From the NCBI RefSeq assembly GCF_030463565.1, contig NC_134651.1, positions 12,908,734 through 12,972,733 of the forward strand: a DNA stretch of 64,000 nucleotides. The letters are read 5' to 3'. The notes under the pieces are model-generated. The model saw only the letters and a list, made by a program, of their open reading frames with translations, had not been told where the DNA came from and ran no database searches. The DNA comes from Pelecanus crispus (Eukaryota > Chordata > Aves > Pelecaniformes > Pelecanidae). This document shows, one piece after another, positions 51,731 through 63,509 of the stretch (its first letter is position 1; each line of letters starts with the position of its first letter). A program made the position numbers and the translations under genes.

Positions 51731-54700
51731 TATCTCTTGAGCATGCAGTTTGGTCATGATTCCAGCAAATGGAAGAGGACCAAACCAGGAAAGTGCAAAA
51801 GGTACCAGGTCAGCTTTCCCTTATGAGCTCTTTGCAGCTTTCCTTCTTCGTCTCCCGACCCAGGTGCTCTTTTGCTCTTTGATCTTCCCCAGGGCTGTGA
51901 GGGAGGATGAACAGCCTGGAGGACTGACTGTCTTGGAGGCAAGATAGGGGAAAATTGAATAGTCATCCAGCAAACCTCAGGATGTGGTGCTGGCAGGAGC
52001 ATCCCAGGACCCAAAGGTTTTGTCCTGTGTGTTAGGACCCATTCCTTAACCATTGCTTCACAGGCAGGAACCTGCTCCTCTGTCTCTGGGGGACTCTCTA
52101 AAAATGTAAAATTTCCCTGGCAGAAGGCGTGATTTCCTGGCAGGCTGGGTTACACGTGCTGGAAATAGCTCTTCCAGGGCACAAGACTCCACTGTCCAGA
52201 TCTGAGTGCAAATCATATTTCTAAGCCTTGGTCTCTTTCTTAACGCCACCCAAATGTGACTGTCGGGTAAAATCCAGAATAAGGACCTAGACCCTTGCTG
52301 GACCATGATACCCCATTGCATGCTGTTCTCTGCCAGAGGCAAGGAGGTGCAAGCAGGAATAACTTGTAGATCATCATCTTGATGTTCAGGGCACTTCTGA
52401 TTGCTGTTTGGGGCTGTGCTGAGGGGCACATCTGAGAACACACTGAGAATATTCAAGAGGCTGCTTACTCCTGTAGGACTCCAGGGCATCTCTGCTGATG
52501 CACTTATCTCCTATCACATGTAGTATCTGCAGGACAGGGACTGTCACTTGCTCTGACTTTGTGCTGCACCCACTACGGGAGGTTTCTGACTGCTGACAAG
52601 GGCCCTGAGGCACTCACAATGTGATGCATCACAATGAATAGCCTGCCTGCTTGGCAAATAATGCAAGGCTTCCAAACACTTGACTTTCCCCCATTTTCTA
52701 CAGTCTCCGGAACCCTTAAGGAATGCATCAGGCCTGCAGCATTATAGAGTAGGAGTCTGCCTGTGTCCCCTGGCTACAACATAGTGTGTGGCCTCAGCAT
52801 ATCAGCGCTGTCTGCTGGTTAATGCCTTTTCCTCTAGCAGCCTGCCAGATGCAGCACTGCAGCTGCAGCATGGGTCAGCAGGGCAGCCTGGTGATAGCAC
52901 ATTGCCAGAAAGGCTTTTGTGAGGGGAACACTATTACTGGGCAAGTTCCAGTGTGGATTGAGTGACAGGGCAGTAGGTGGACAGCCCTCCCAGGTAACTG
53001 TCTGGAATGATGTTTGTGCATCTGTATAGAGCATTTCCAGGACTTGGTGGAGAGGAAGCTATAAAAGGGGCTGCTCATGGGGCACTGGCTACCAGCAGAA
53101 TGGGAGCACAGCATTGAAGGAAACCTGCTGGAACAGCACGCCCAGTCGCCTGACCTCACAGCTCAACATGGATATGAATTTACTTTTGGAAGGTCACATG
53201 AAGGGCACCCAATTGTGTTGCATGTAAGCTACACAGCTCCACTCCACCCTCAAAGCTTATGTCCTTTGGCATAAAAAGAGAGGGCATCCCAAGGACAGAG
53301 CAGGAAGGAATCAAAGAATAGAAACTGTGGAGGCTTCAGCCATGTTCTCATTGTGAATCCTCCAGCTACCCAGCCACAAAATAAGGCAGAAATGAGATAT
53401 GGACGTAGTACCAGAGAATGATTTCATGGGTACTGGAGCAGCCCCTGGGCAGGTACAGCACTGGATGAGTGGGGTAGGTGAGGGGGTGGCCATGACTTTG
53501 TAGCAACATTAGAGAGAATTATAGTCTGCAGCAAACAAGTCATTTTGGCCGTTTGGAAAGGGTAATTACACTTTGAGATCTCTGGGGTGTATTTTTCTTG
53601 TTGGCCAGTAATCACACTGTATATTCCTTTTTTCTTATTTTAATTAAAAATATTGGTTTGCCATGTTCACCAAGTGGCTAGCTCATTCTGCCTGAGTACA
53701 AACACTTAATAGCATTTTGTAATTGGCTGAATTGTCTATTAGTAAATAAGCCTTGCAATTCAGTGAGCATCCTTGAAGTGCTTACTGTTATACCTGACAC
53801 AAAGCTGAGGACTCCTACCTTCAGGAACTTACAGGCAAGAGGGCGGTGAAAGATGAATCAAGGTGGTTTTACATGAGAATATCAGCGTGCTCCTTGGGAA
53901 ACATGGAAGGGATGGGCTGGGATAAGGCACTGGCATTCTGCAGTTGTCCATAGCAACTCTGCTCTCTTGAACTCTTTCAGTTTGACAAGTGGAACTGGGT
54001 TTGAAAGTCTACGTCTTATTGATTTACCTAAGAGAAAACAGAAACTTGTACAAATCGCTATTCTTAACGAATTTCCTATTGCAACCTTTGCCTTTGGTAG
54101 GCTTATTGTGCAACTGGTGGTCGTTGTACAGAAAGGCAGAGATGCTGTTTGAAAGCCCCAATCTCTTCAGGCAGCTCCCAGCTGGGAACCAGGGCACTGT
54201 TGGTCTGATACTTTACTGAACATGAATGTTTTGACTGCTAGAAAATCTCATGTCAGAAGGACCCCCATGGAGGTTTTCTGGGCAAGGTCAGCACCCTGAC
54301 TGGTTCTCTGCCCTGTGCCCTGGCTATATTTGTATACTCTGGGTTCAGTTTTGCCCCAAGACATTGATCTCCCCCACATTATTTTTTTTTAACACTAAGA
54401 AGTTGTGCTGTGACACAGAAACATGAAGACTTTGAGCTCTGGAAACAAGCTAACCCTGTAGCTGTTCCCTGCAGTGCACAGGGAACTTGGGACACCCTCT
54501 TCCCTTTGCCTGGGTTGCTCATCTCCTGGTCTTAACACCTATCTCCTCTTTGGCTTTGGAAAGAGTAGCAATTCACTCTTCTTTCTATTTACCTGCACCC
54601 CTTGGGGAAGGGATCAGCCTCCACATGCTCACCCAAGTTGCGCAGCCTGAGCTGGAGTGACACCTCCCTAGGTACGCACATGCTTTTAATGCTCCCCAGC

Positions 54701-54833
54701 TGAGTACCTGTGCCCCAGCGCTGCCTGGACCAGTCTTTGCTCTTCTGAACAACAGCAACAGAGACAGCAACCAGAAACAGGGACCAGCTCCTGGGGGCTG
54801 CAGCCCTGGGGTGCCAGTGCACAGGTAACTCAC
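51731..54833. other. Non-coding, no gene seen
   Basis: Nothing coding is supported. A TATA-like motif GCTATAAAAGGGG lies near 53058, but no initiator, CpG context or gene follows. A repeat-like scrap with CCTTCAGGAACTTACAGG near 53819 may be another MIR-type fragment. A ten-base poly-T near 54381 is the minus-strand poly-A nearest to the 3' end of the CKAP5-like copy, but it is 440 bases away from the last matching codon. Confidence 0.5.
54828..54833 (-). other. Consensus splice-donor at end of CKAP5-like homology
   Basis: On the minus strand the last matching codons (HEDR, compare the parent's KQDDR) are followed directly by GTGAGT, a full donor consensus, after which similarity stops. Either the copied transcript kept an unspliced intron, or this is a coincidence at a truncation point. 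The remaining C-terminal residues were not found downstream. Confidence 0.45.
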
Positions 54834-57460
54834 ACGGTCTTCATGCTGGAATCTTTTCTTTATTGGTTTGTTGTTCACACCATCTGCTCTCAAGGCTGTG
54901 TTGCTGCTGCAGGTGAACGGCAGGTTTTCCAGGTGACAGGATGGCATCACATCCTTCCCCTTTATGGTCCCTCCTGGGATCCCCGTTGATCTAAGGGGAG
55001 ATGCTTCCACCTCAGGGTACATCCCCAAGGCAGGAGGAGGAAGATGATCACTGGTGTCCTGTTCTGTCTGGATGATGGCCAGGCTTTGCTTCACATAGCT
55101 CTGCAAGAAGAGGGAGAGGTTTTCTAGGAAAGACTCCAACTTTCCCTCAGGCCATTTTTTCCTACATTCATATAATTCCTCTAGACCCTTCCTCAAACTC
55201 TCCTTTGAGCAATTTTTCTGGACGATGCTTTCTAAAACACCACCTGCTTTGTCCTTTGCAACCCTGCGAGCTGCCCAGGGGACCTCCTCCCCTGCTCCTA
55301 CAGCTGTTTCGTTTGCCCCCTGATTGGCAGTAGGACTGACTGTCTTTTGGAGGTAAGCCTCCACCTCGGAGCCTGCTGCATCCTCAATCAGGGTGAGGTG
55401 GTCCGGGATCTTCACTCCTTTCAGCTTGCACAAATTGTGCAGCAGAGTTTTCAGGGTCCACAGCAGGTGTTTGTGTGCTGCCTCAGTTTTTCCTTTGAGA
55501 GAACCTTCATGAGCATGTGGGCATCCAGCAGGATTTCATCCAGGTTGATGGTGCTGATGGTGCCTGGGAGAAGCCATGCAGCCCTCCACAAGCACTTGGC
55601 CAGCAGGTCAGGCTGCCTTGGAGCAGCTTCAGCAAGGCACAAAAAATCCTCATCTGGTCAGATTTTTCCAACACCCTCTTCATGAGGACATTAATAGACT
55701 GTATGAGCTTCTGATCTTCCCCTGGATCTCCGTCCAGGAAGGCTAGCATTAAGGTAAAGAGATTGTTCATTACATCCTTAAGCATTTCCACTGAGGCCTC
55801 CTGAGCCAGTTTCTTCTCCTGGAAGACACAGTTACAAGCCTGGATGACACAGTTACATTGCAGAATGATTTGTTCCTTCCCCCATTTCTTATCTGCTTCC
55901 TTTTGGTGGTTGATAAACTTGAGTGATTGAAAGCTCGCTACAAGGAACTCATTAATGTGCCCAGACATGTCTTCTACATTGTTCTGTCTCAGGATCCTCT
56001 CAGTTTCTTTCATCACCTGGATGCTGGTGTCAGTATCACCACTGCTAATGCAACAAATAAGGGAAGTAATGGTGGAGGTGATGTTATGACATGTGTCATC
56101 AGTATCTGAGGAGATAGGCAGGGTTTGGGATTCAGGGATTGTTTCTAACTGAATTATATCCTTCACTCTAAAGAGATTATATTTTCTGGAGACCAGCCTG
56201 CTCGCTTGCTCACCTACATGTGGAGGTAGTGTCTGGGGAGCCACATCTACCATACTGAAATTTCCTCCTTGAGAGCAGGTGGGCTCTAGTTTTGAGGGTG
56301 CATCTCCTGCGTGCTGACAGGTGACTTCAGATCTCATGTTTGAATCATGCTGACATTACTCACTGAAATGCTCTGCTGAAGAAACTCTTGACCTGCCAGG
56401 TTCCTCTTTTGCAATTTGTCCCAGCATCCTCATGTGTTCTTCAGGAAGATCCCCATCCATTTTGAACAGGGCTTCCCCATGAGTTTTGCAAGCTACGACC
56501 ATAATGTTTAGAGCAGCACTATGACAGCACTGTCTTTGTCTCCAAGGAAGGCAGCTATCCTCTTCAAGGCTTTGCTAGGGCTCGGCTCACATACATCCAG
56601 GCTGTATGTTTCAAGGAGATAACCCATCTCCACCAGGCAGCCTTCCTGCTGCTTAGTGTTATTGGACTTAATGCCTTCCATGAGGAAGCCAAACACCTTC
56701 TTAGCTGGATACACCAGGCACATCCTCTTCAGGACAGCACACATGAATTTAAGAACAAGAATTAAGACGGCTCCCCCATCTACAAGACCAGGTGTGGGAG
56801 GAAAGAAAAGGCCTCGTTGTCCATCATCTGGTACTTTTCTTGGATCAGCAAGGTTAGCAGCAGATTGAGGTGATCTAGGCTCTTGATAGGCACCCATGTG
56901 TTGGTGTCAACAGTCATGGGTTCAAATGTCAAACAACACATGAAGGACTTGGGCTCCCCCCTCATTGCTCTGTTCAGGGAAAGCAAGAGCAGCATGAGAG
57001 CTGCCGCCTTGGCTGCCGTGAATGCCTGGGCTGCGCAGATCAACGTATTGGAGTCGTTGGATGGGCAGGATATTTCAGAAGATCTAGGTGAAGAAATGCC
57101 TTTGCAGAAGCAAGAAGCTGGTGCAGTGGCTGGCTGAACAACTGCAACCCTCAAGTCATCTCCCTCGGACCTGCTTTGGTGTGTGTTCTGGAGAAGTCCC
57201 CTTTCTCGGCTAGCAAGGTTGTGGTGTGAATTTTCTTTTGCATCACCTGGAGCTTTGTTTCCTTTTGTCCTTGTGACAGCAGTCTCACCAGGGCTTGGCA
57301 TGGTATCTTGCTTTTCTTCATCTCCCTGACAGTCTTCTGAAGGGTATCTATGCTGGAAATTCTCTCTTTCCAATTGTTGCTTTCCAAATGTCAAATGCTG
57401 TATGCAGGTTTCAGGGAGAACAGCTGCCACCTTTTCCCCACACTCTTCTGTGGTGAGCTC
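54834..57460 (-). pseudogene. CKAP5 (ch-TOG/XMAP215)-like pseudogene, probably an old retrocopy
   Basis: CKAP5 is a microtubule polymerase built from five TOG domains that bind tubulin. Reading 57460 down to 54834, this locus matches, from memory, the human protein in order. TOG3 start appears at 57460-57184 (EKVAAVLPETCIQHL, then NNWKERI and IPCQALVRLL). TOG5 follows at about 57050-56400 (VDTNTW, RMCLVYPAKKVFGFLMEG, then FKMDGDLPEEHMRML). The C-terminal region is at 56330-54834 (DMSGHINEFLVASF, VLKSD-like LMKRVLEKSDQM, INLDEILLDAH, CKLKGVKIPDHLTLIED, LEELYECRKK). No introns interrupt it although the parent gene has dozens of exons, so retroposition is the simplest origin. It is dead as a single frame: frameshifts near 57388, 56735-56779, 56515, 55600-55630 and 55445, stops at 56780-56782 and 56356-56358. 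The part from late TOG3 through TOG4 is missing, as is the last C-terminal stretch. Roughly half the residues agree with CKAP5, by eye, so it is old. Confidence 0.83.
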
Positions 57461-59284
57461 CCGTTTAAACATGTTACTTGAGCCCAATTTTCCTGTTTGC
57501 TGTTGGCCTCTGTCCTTCCAGGGATGGTGGGGTTTCCTTCCAAGGACCCTAAACCAGGAGCAAGACAATATTACAGGGTGTCCCTGCCACTAGACCATGC
57601 TGAGGGGATGGAGATGTTAGGGCAGCGGCTTCGGGCCCCTCCTGGCAGGGTGCATGGAGCCCATGGACAGCCCCGGAAAGCATCAGCCATTATGAGGTTG
57701 GTGCAACCCTGGCTGTGCTGGGGGTATAGCCCATGGGGAGCCACACCGGTGCGCTGGTGTCCCATTGCCACAAGCAGCTACTGCTCTTCCCACAGTGGGG
57801 TCTTAGACTCCAAGGTCCAGGACCACTTCTTGCAGCTGGGAGGAGAGGGCATCAGCACAGGTAACATCACCTCCAGTCCCCATTGCCTCCAGGGGCTGTT
57901 TATTCAAGCTGTGGAAGATGTAGTCTCCTGCAGCCTGGAGCTCTCATGTCTGGGAAACAGTGACTGCCACACATTGTGCCAAAGTGCCACTGCCACAGGC
58001 CATCTGGTCCCCTCAGCCTTTAACTGGGCATAGCCCTTCCTCCCTCTGCCCCTGCCATTGCTGCTTAGACTGCGAAGATTCAGAATAGCTGAGTGAATAA
58101 GGAGTTGTTTTGGATGCTGAACAACAACAAAAAATGCCGGGGGAAGAAGATTTGGATGGAAGCAATTTCATACAGGTTGCCATTAGAACAAACCCCACTG
58201 TGTTTAACCCTAGATAAAACAGTTCACTTACTTTCATGTTATTTAACTTTCTTCTAACCTGTTAAAAATTGGGAACTCTGACATGAGAAATGCCCTTTAG
58301 AAATGAAAAGCAGGCACTTAGTTTGGGGAAAAATCTTTGTCAGTGCAGCAGCACTGCCTGCATCCTCACACGGCTCTGGCCCCCAGAAGTGCTGCTCTGG
58401 GGAAAGCCTCTCTTCTCAGGACCCTTATCTCCAGCCTGCCTCTCTGCAGTGGGGCTGTGTCCAGAGCTTGGACAGCCCCGGCACAGAGGACACCCGTCCT
58501 GAGCTTCTGTTCTTACAGATATAGACCATAAACAGGACAATCTGTGCTCTTTGGCTCTCTCTGCTGGCTGCAGCGCACCCCATTCCTGGGCTAGTGCTCA
58601 GCGATGTCCCCCCACATTGCACCCTTTGGGGAACAGGCTGGCATAGTGAGCAGAGCAGCAGGGAAAGAAATATTGCGTTTGAGCCTCTGGGAAGAATCAC
58701 AAACCCTGACGAGCACAAGAAGTAAAATAGGGAAGGAAAGAGGTGGCAGTGAAGTTTTACAAAAGAGCCTTGCGAATGTGACAGCCAATTTCCAGGGAGA
58801 TCTTTTTTTCTTCCTTAAACATCAGCCCTGAGGAAAAGGAGAGATTTTTCTTGAAGGCAGAATACAAAGCTGTGTAAGGCAGCAAACACTCTACTTCGGG
58901 GGACAGCAGCACCGGACTTATTGCCTGGCCTGGAGGGATTCACCAACTTCTGCTCTGTGCCCAGGGGAATCTCCTAACAAGGGTTGAAGGATGAGCAAGG
59001 GAGGGCCCAGGAGCATCTCTTGGCTCACCTCCCGGGAGTGCTTTGCCAGGGCTGGAGACAAGGAGTGTTTCCTCCCTCCACACAGTGGAGCGCAGCAGGC
59101 TGCCGTCAGCAAGAGCCAGCTGCGTGGAGGGGGAGGCAGGCAGTGGAGAGCATCAGGAGGGATGCTCTGGCGTTGTGTGCCGGACCAAGTCCCTCTCTCT
59201 CTGGTCCAGCAGCCAACCCAGGTGATGAGCAAAGTGTGAATTTCAGTGCATCATTTTATGCTTTCTCAGGGAGTCTCTGTAGGA
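57461..59284. other. Non-coding, no gene seen
   Basis: The 178-codon plus-strand frame at 57497-58033 has no family resemblance. No 5' continuation of the CKAP5-like copy (TOG1, TOG2) was found above 57460, so that copy is 5'-truncated. Confidence 0.5.
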
Positions 59285-59430
59285 AATAATGGGCACCTTC
59301 ATTAAGTTAATTTTGTTAATTGAATGACCAGGTGGGTTTCATTGTCAGATGATGTTGGAAATATTAGTTCATAGCACAAACTGGCATTTGTACCATACAT
59401 ATGAGAAAAAGTTAACTTAGTGATTTTTTT
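59285..59430. promoter_or_regulatory. AT-rich island, weak candidate element
   Basis: The segment contains CATTAAGTTAATTTTGTTAA near 59300 and GAAATATTAGTTC near 59358. It resembles the other TAAT-rich islands but is short. Confidence 0.28.
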
Positions 59431-60927
59431 GTGACCTTGTTAATTTTCTTTGTGGTCTACAAGTTGTTTATGGGGTAAGTCTCCTAAGACGGGGATCCAG
59501 AAAGTCTTCTGAGGTACTCACAGCATCTGGCCAAACAGCTATTCTCGGAAATGCAGTTAGATGCTGACAAAAAGTAGCAAACCATTCCCTAATAAAACAA
59601 AGATAAAGGAGAAGAAAATGCTCAGTGTAAGTGAGTTTTATTGCATTATTCTGGTGAGAAGCTGTCAAAGAGTCAGAAGGTGTTCAGAGAGCAGAGAGTA
59701 CAGTCTGTTCCTTTATCATAATAACTTTTATTGCCTAGGTATAGCTTTTCTCACCCTGGTCAATAAACATCCTGCTGCTTTGCTTTCAGAGAATTAGGAC
59801 TCGGTTGCAGCAGCAAATACTTCTTTCCAAATGCCTGATGATGACCCATATGGGGGCTGAGGGTTGCTCCAGTGCTCCCCAGAGGTGCTGGGAGTTGGGC
59901 AGGATGAAAGGGAAGAAGATTCCTATGTTGAGAGCAGAGACCTGGGAATCTGAGATGCTCCCAGTGGTTGCCGTTCAGAGCGACAGTGTAATGATTGCTA
60001 GGAGCCACAGTGGCAGAGTAAATAGAAAGGCAGCGCAGAGCATCTTACAGGCTATTCTGGGTGAAGGGTAGTTGTGCCCATGGGTCCGGGCTTTTGGTCT
60101 TTTCTGCAGAGCCAAAAGGAGTTAGCTGGCGCCAGAGTGGACCCAGGCTATGAAATCTGGATCCCACAAGTGTTTCCTCTACACCACAGCTAGGATCGCT
60201 TCAAGCTACCTGTCACCAGCAAGCCTTATGGGCCAAGGAAGACTTGCCTTTACCAATTTGGGCTGCACATAAAAAAGATCCCAGCCTGCTTGCTACAATG
60301 AATGTACCCTCCCTGGCATCGTTAGCTGGAGAGTTTGCTGCTGGGGACGGCTAAGATCATCACTGACTTCCCGTTGCGGGAATGTGTGTTTCCCGGCCTT
60401 ATACAACCTTTTCTGGTTTTCATTAAAAGTAACTCTTCAGACAGCAGTTTCAAGCCCTTTTATGTGGTTCCTCATGGATATTTCCCTGCACTGCCTCAGA
60501 TGAATCACCAGGTTGAAGGTACCTGCTGGAATGGGGATTGCTCTAGGTCTGCCCGTGACACCAAGTGTAAGAGGGGACATGAATCAGCTGTGTGTGGATC
60601 ATCAGAGCCCCTAACCTTCCCCAGGCCCATGCTGAGGCTGCTCCTCCATGGAGCCTCGGCTCTGAGCTGCAGACAACATTGCTTGAAAACCTCTCTCAAA
60701 AATTGCTCCCTCCATCAGCAGTTCTGGCCCGTGGGAGCTGACCATCCGTATGTGCTCATCCCAGATTCAGCCTTGCCCAGCAAGAGTCTTCCCAGCCCTG
60801 GACACTGTTCCATGGCTGTGTGGCCAGGGGTTAAATAGAGCCATTTAATCTCTTTACCCCATAATTCCCACCTATCAAAGAGAAGCAGTAAATCTTTCTT
60901 TGTCTTTCTAGCCTTTTTAGCTTAGCA
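59431..60927. other. Non-coding, nothing recognised
   Basis: The 167-codon plus-strand frame at 60335-60838 shows no domain or homologue and is considered chance. Confidence 0.5.
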
Positions 60928-61004
60928 GGGCAAGACTGTGTCTTGTGTTGTGTTTGTATGGCTCCCAGCACCTGGGATTGCTGGCGCTGCTGCAGTGCAA
61001 TTAC
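60928..61004 (+). repeat. Ancient repeat 3'-tail fragment
   Basis: The order GGGCAAGACTGTGTCTTGTG, GTTTGTATGGCTCCCAGCAC, then GCTGGCGCTGCTGCAGTGCA follows an old amniote repeat tail remembered as 'tgtgttTGTACAGCGCCTAGCACA...GGCGCTA-TGCAATACAAATAATAA'. The order and spacing agree, the bases are much decayed. Confidence 0.45.
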
Positions 61005-63222
61005 ATGTGGTGATACTGTATTTAATGCCCTGGGAGCCATCTCCCCAAACTCCAGGAGTTCCTGAGTTGACATAAGGAGCAGGTTTGTCTTTCTGCCTCT
61101 GAACTGAGGACACTCGGATGTGCCTCCACCACTATATCTTCTTAAGTTTCACAGAAGGTGCCGTGACGTGATGCCAGCTGTATTGCTGAAACAGGTTGGT
61201 GTAGCATGTGAATCACTCTGTCTTTAATTCCTGCTTGTGCTTGAGGATCATCCGCATCCCTATTTGTGATGTGTTTCACTCCAGCAATTGGCAGGATTAA
61301 ACTCCCTTCAGAAGCACTGGCTGAGCATAGTGACCAAGAGGAAAAACCTCAGGCAAGTAGAGGTCTATTTATATCCCATGAAAGATGGACTTGGTGCATA
61401 AGAATATTCAAGCCCCTGGCACCTCCACCCCCTTTCTGTTCCTGTAGCTGCTGTCTTGAGGCGGTCTCAGCACTGAAGAATTAGCTGCTTTTTGAAAGCT
61501 AAGTGGAACCTCAGTCAAGACAGGAGCGAGCAGCCAGGGATGGGGAGGTCTCTGCTTTACTGAATCCTCTAAAATCTGCTCCCTTGACCATGCACAGCAG
61601 AAAAGGAATCAGACGTGAGCTAGGGCTGTTGCTGTCTCCTCAGAGAGTCTGTCTCCACACTTTCAAACGGGGTCCTATTCTCACCCTGTCTGCTTTTAAG
61701 ACTGAGAAATGATCTACATTACCTGCACTTCTCAAATGTCTTTTTGGAGGCTTCCCCCACAACAACGCTAGCCCTACCCCTCTCCCAGGGTGTAATGATT
61801 GCTAGGAGCCACAGCACCATCCTGCACCCTCCCCAGCTGCACCTGCCACAGAAATCCAGTGGGTGAAAAAGGGTGTCCTGCAGCACAGGCAGCAGCCACG
61901 GGTGCCCTGCTCCAGGGAGGGAGGGCAGCATCCAGTCCTGCCTCTGGGCTCGGAGGGGCCGATACCAGCAGCTCCGCTCCCCATGCGCATCCCCTGCTGC
62001 CCTTGCCTGCTGCCGGTCGGCTGCGGAGCAGCCCAGTCGAGCCCTGCAGTGAGTGAGCGTGGCAGGGCTGGGATTTTCACATTGGCACTGCTATAGTTCC
62101 TAATGACAAGGGATTCACCTTCCCCCAACTCGAATCTAACAAACCCCTGCCCGCAGGGAAAGGAGGTGCAGACCAAGAATAAAGGCAATGGCCCATGAGC
62201 CATCAAGAATGATGCCCCACAGAAAGCTATGCTCAGCACCGACCAGAGGCGACTTAACACGTCCTCAGCTGGGGAATCCACCCCCACTGGGGTCGTGCTC
62301 AGCCCTCCACTCATGAACATCTCCAAGATCCCCTGTTTTTCACCTTTCGTTCATATATGATGGCTATAAAAAATTTGTTTTCTTTAGTCCTGAATGATGA
62401 ATTTCTCATCAAAGTGATGCCTGGCCCTCACGCAGGATGCATGCTCTACAGCTCCAACTCACCCCCGATTGCATGTCACAAACCAGCACGGCTGGAAAGG
62501 AAAGAGACTCTGCAGAAGCACAAATTTGTCTTCCGTTGAGAGCAGCATGTCTTTTTCCCAATGCTATCTCCTGCCCTACTGAACCTTTTAATATTGCCTT
62601 TAATGATGATGTGGTGGCTAAAAAACCTGCTGTAACCAGTTTATTAGATGGAGAGGGGCTGACAGCATGGGATTAACATCCCAGCTTTACAGGGGTGCAA
62701 ACCTCCCTCTGTGCGGCAGAACAAAGGAAAACTTTCCAAAGGAATCCCAGAAGCAGTGTTTGTCGGGGATGTTGCAAGGAGTAAAATATGGCAGGTAAGA
62801 AAACCTTTTAGGGTTTGTGGCTGAGGAGGGAATGAGTTATGTGTGGGGTAAACCTGTACTGTGAACAACTTTTATGATCCCCATCGCTTGGAATACACAG
62901 CTGTGATTTATAGTGATGTCTTTGGTGATTGGTGTAAATCCTCTAGACTGACTGAAGTGCCGGTGCTGTGGATTTGATGCAGCCACAATTGCAGGGATTT
63001 GATATCTAAAATACCGCTGTGTCTCTAGGTCCCTTAGAAAGACCACAGCAAAAAAATTCACTTTAAGAGATACTGTGTGCGTGTGCATATGTGTGCATGT
63101 GGATGCTGTTTGCTGTTGCTGCCCTGAGACGGGCAGCATTTTGAGGACAAGCAGTCTGAGAGAGGTGACTTAGGTTTTCTCATTGACCACCAAATCTCAG
63201 CATCACCTTTTGGAACATAAAC
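61005..63222. other. Non-coding, between the desert and the SST 3' end
   Basis: No gene recognised. A TG-rich run lies at about 63073-63102. If the distal polyadenylation signal is used the SST transcript ends just below 63223. Confidence 0.5.
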
Positions 63223-63228
63223 TTTATT
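63223..63228 (-). terminator. Possible distal SST polyadenylation signal
   Basis: Plus-strand TTTATT is AATAAA on the SST strand, 282 bases past the stop codon. It would serve a longer 3' UTR. Confidence 0.4.
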
Positions 63229-63339
63229 GCAACAAAGAATTAAAAATAGTACATCTGAAAGAGTTGCAGAGTGCATGTCATTAAAGAACTAGTCAGAAAT
63301 CACAACTCAAGCAAATCGTGTACAATTGGAACAGAAAGT

Positions 63340-63345
63340 TTTATT
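63340..63345 (-). terminator. Probable SST polyadenylation signal
   Basis: Plus-strand TTTATT reads AATAAA on the SST strand, 165 bases past the stop codon. The resulting 3' UTR of about 180-190 bases fits the short 3' UTR of vertebrate SST mRNA, so this is preferred over the distal signal. Confidence 0.6.
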
Positions 63346-63509
63346 AAAACAACTGGAAATCAAACTCAAATTTTCCTTGTTTGTTTAATTTCACCATAAC
63401 CGTGGATTGTGTATTTACAGTCTTCGCCTCTTGTGGTGAAGGTTCTGCTCAGGGCGGGGGGCTAGGAAGAAGGCAGGGATGGATGGGGAGGAGAGGTGGG
63501 TTTCAAAAG
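63346..63509 (-). other. SST 3' untranslated region
   Basis: Sequence between the SST stop codon and the proximal AATAAA. No second open frame or repeat is visible. The exact cleavage point was not determined. Confidence 0.6.

Noticed and set aside
54361-54400. Poly-T near 54381 as the poly-A tail of the CKAP5-like retrocopy
   Set aside because: Only ten bases and 440 bases away from the last matching codon, with no sign of the CKAP5 3' UTR recognised between.
54585-54833. C-terminal extension of the CKAP5-like frame
   Set aside because: After HEDR the sequence stops resembling CKAP5 and follows a splice-donor consensus; treated as non-homologous.
54834-57460. MROH (maestro HEAT-repeat) gene family as the identity of this minus-strand coding remnant
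   Set aside because: The HEAT-like look fits several families, but the motifs in order (RMCLVYPAKK, EKSDQ, INLDEILLD, CKLKG-KI-DHLT) point specifically to CKAP5.
57497-58033. 178-codon plus-strand open frame
   Set aside because: No family resemblance, overlaps the antisense of the CKAP5-like copy, no splice or promoter context; chance frame.
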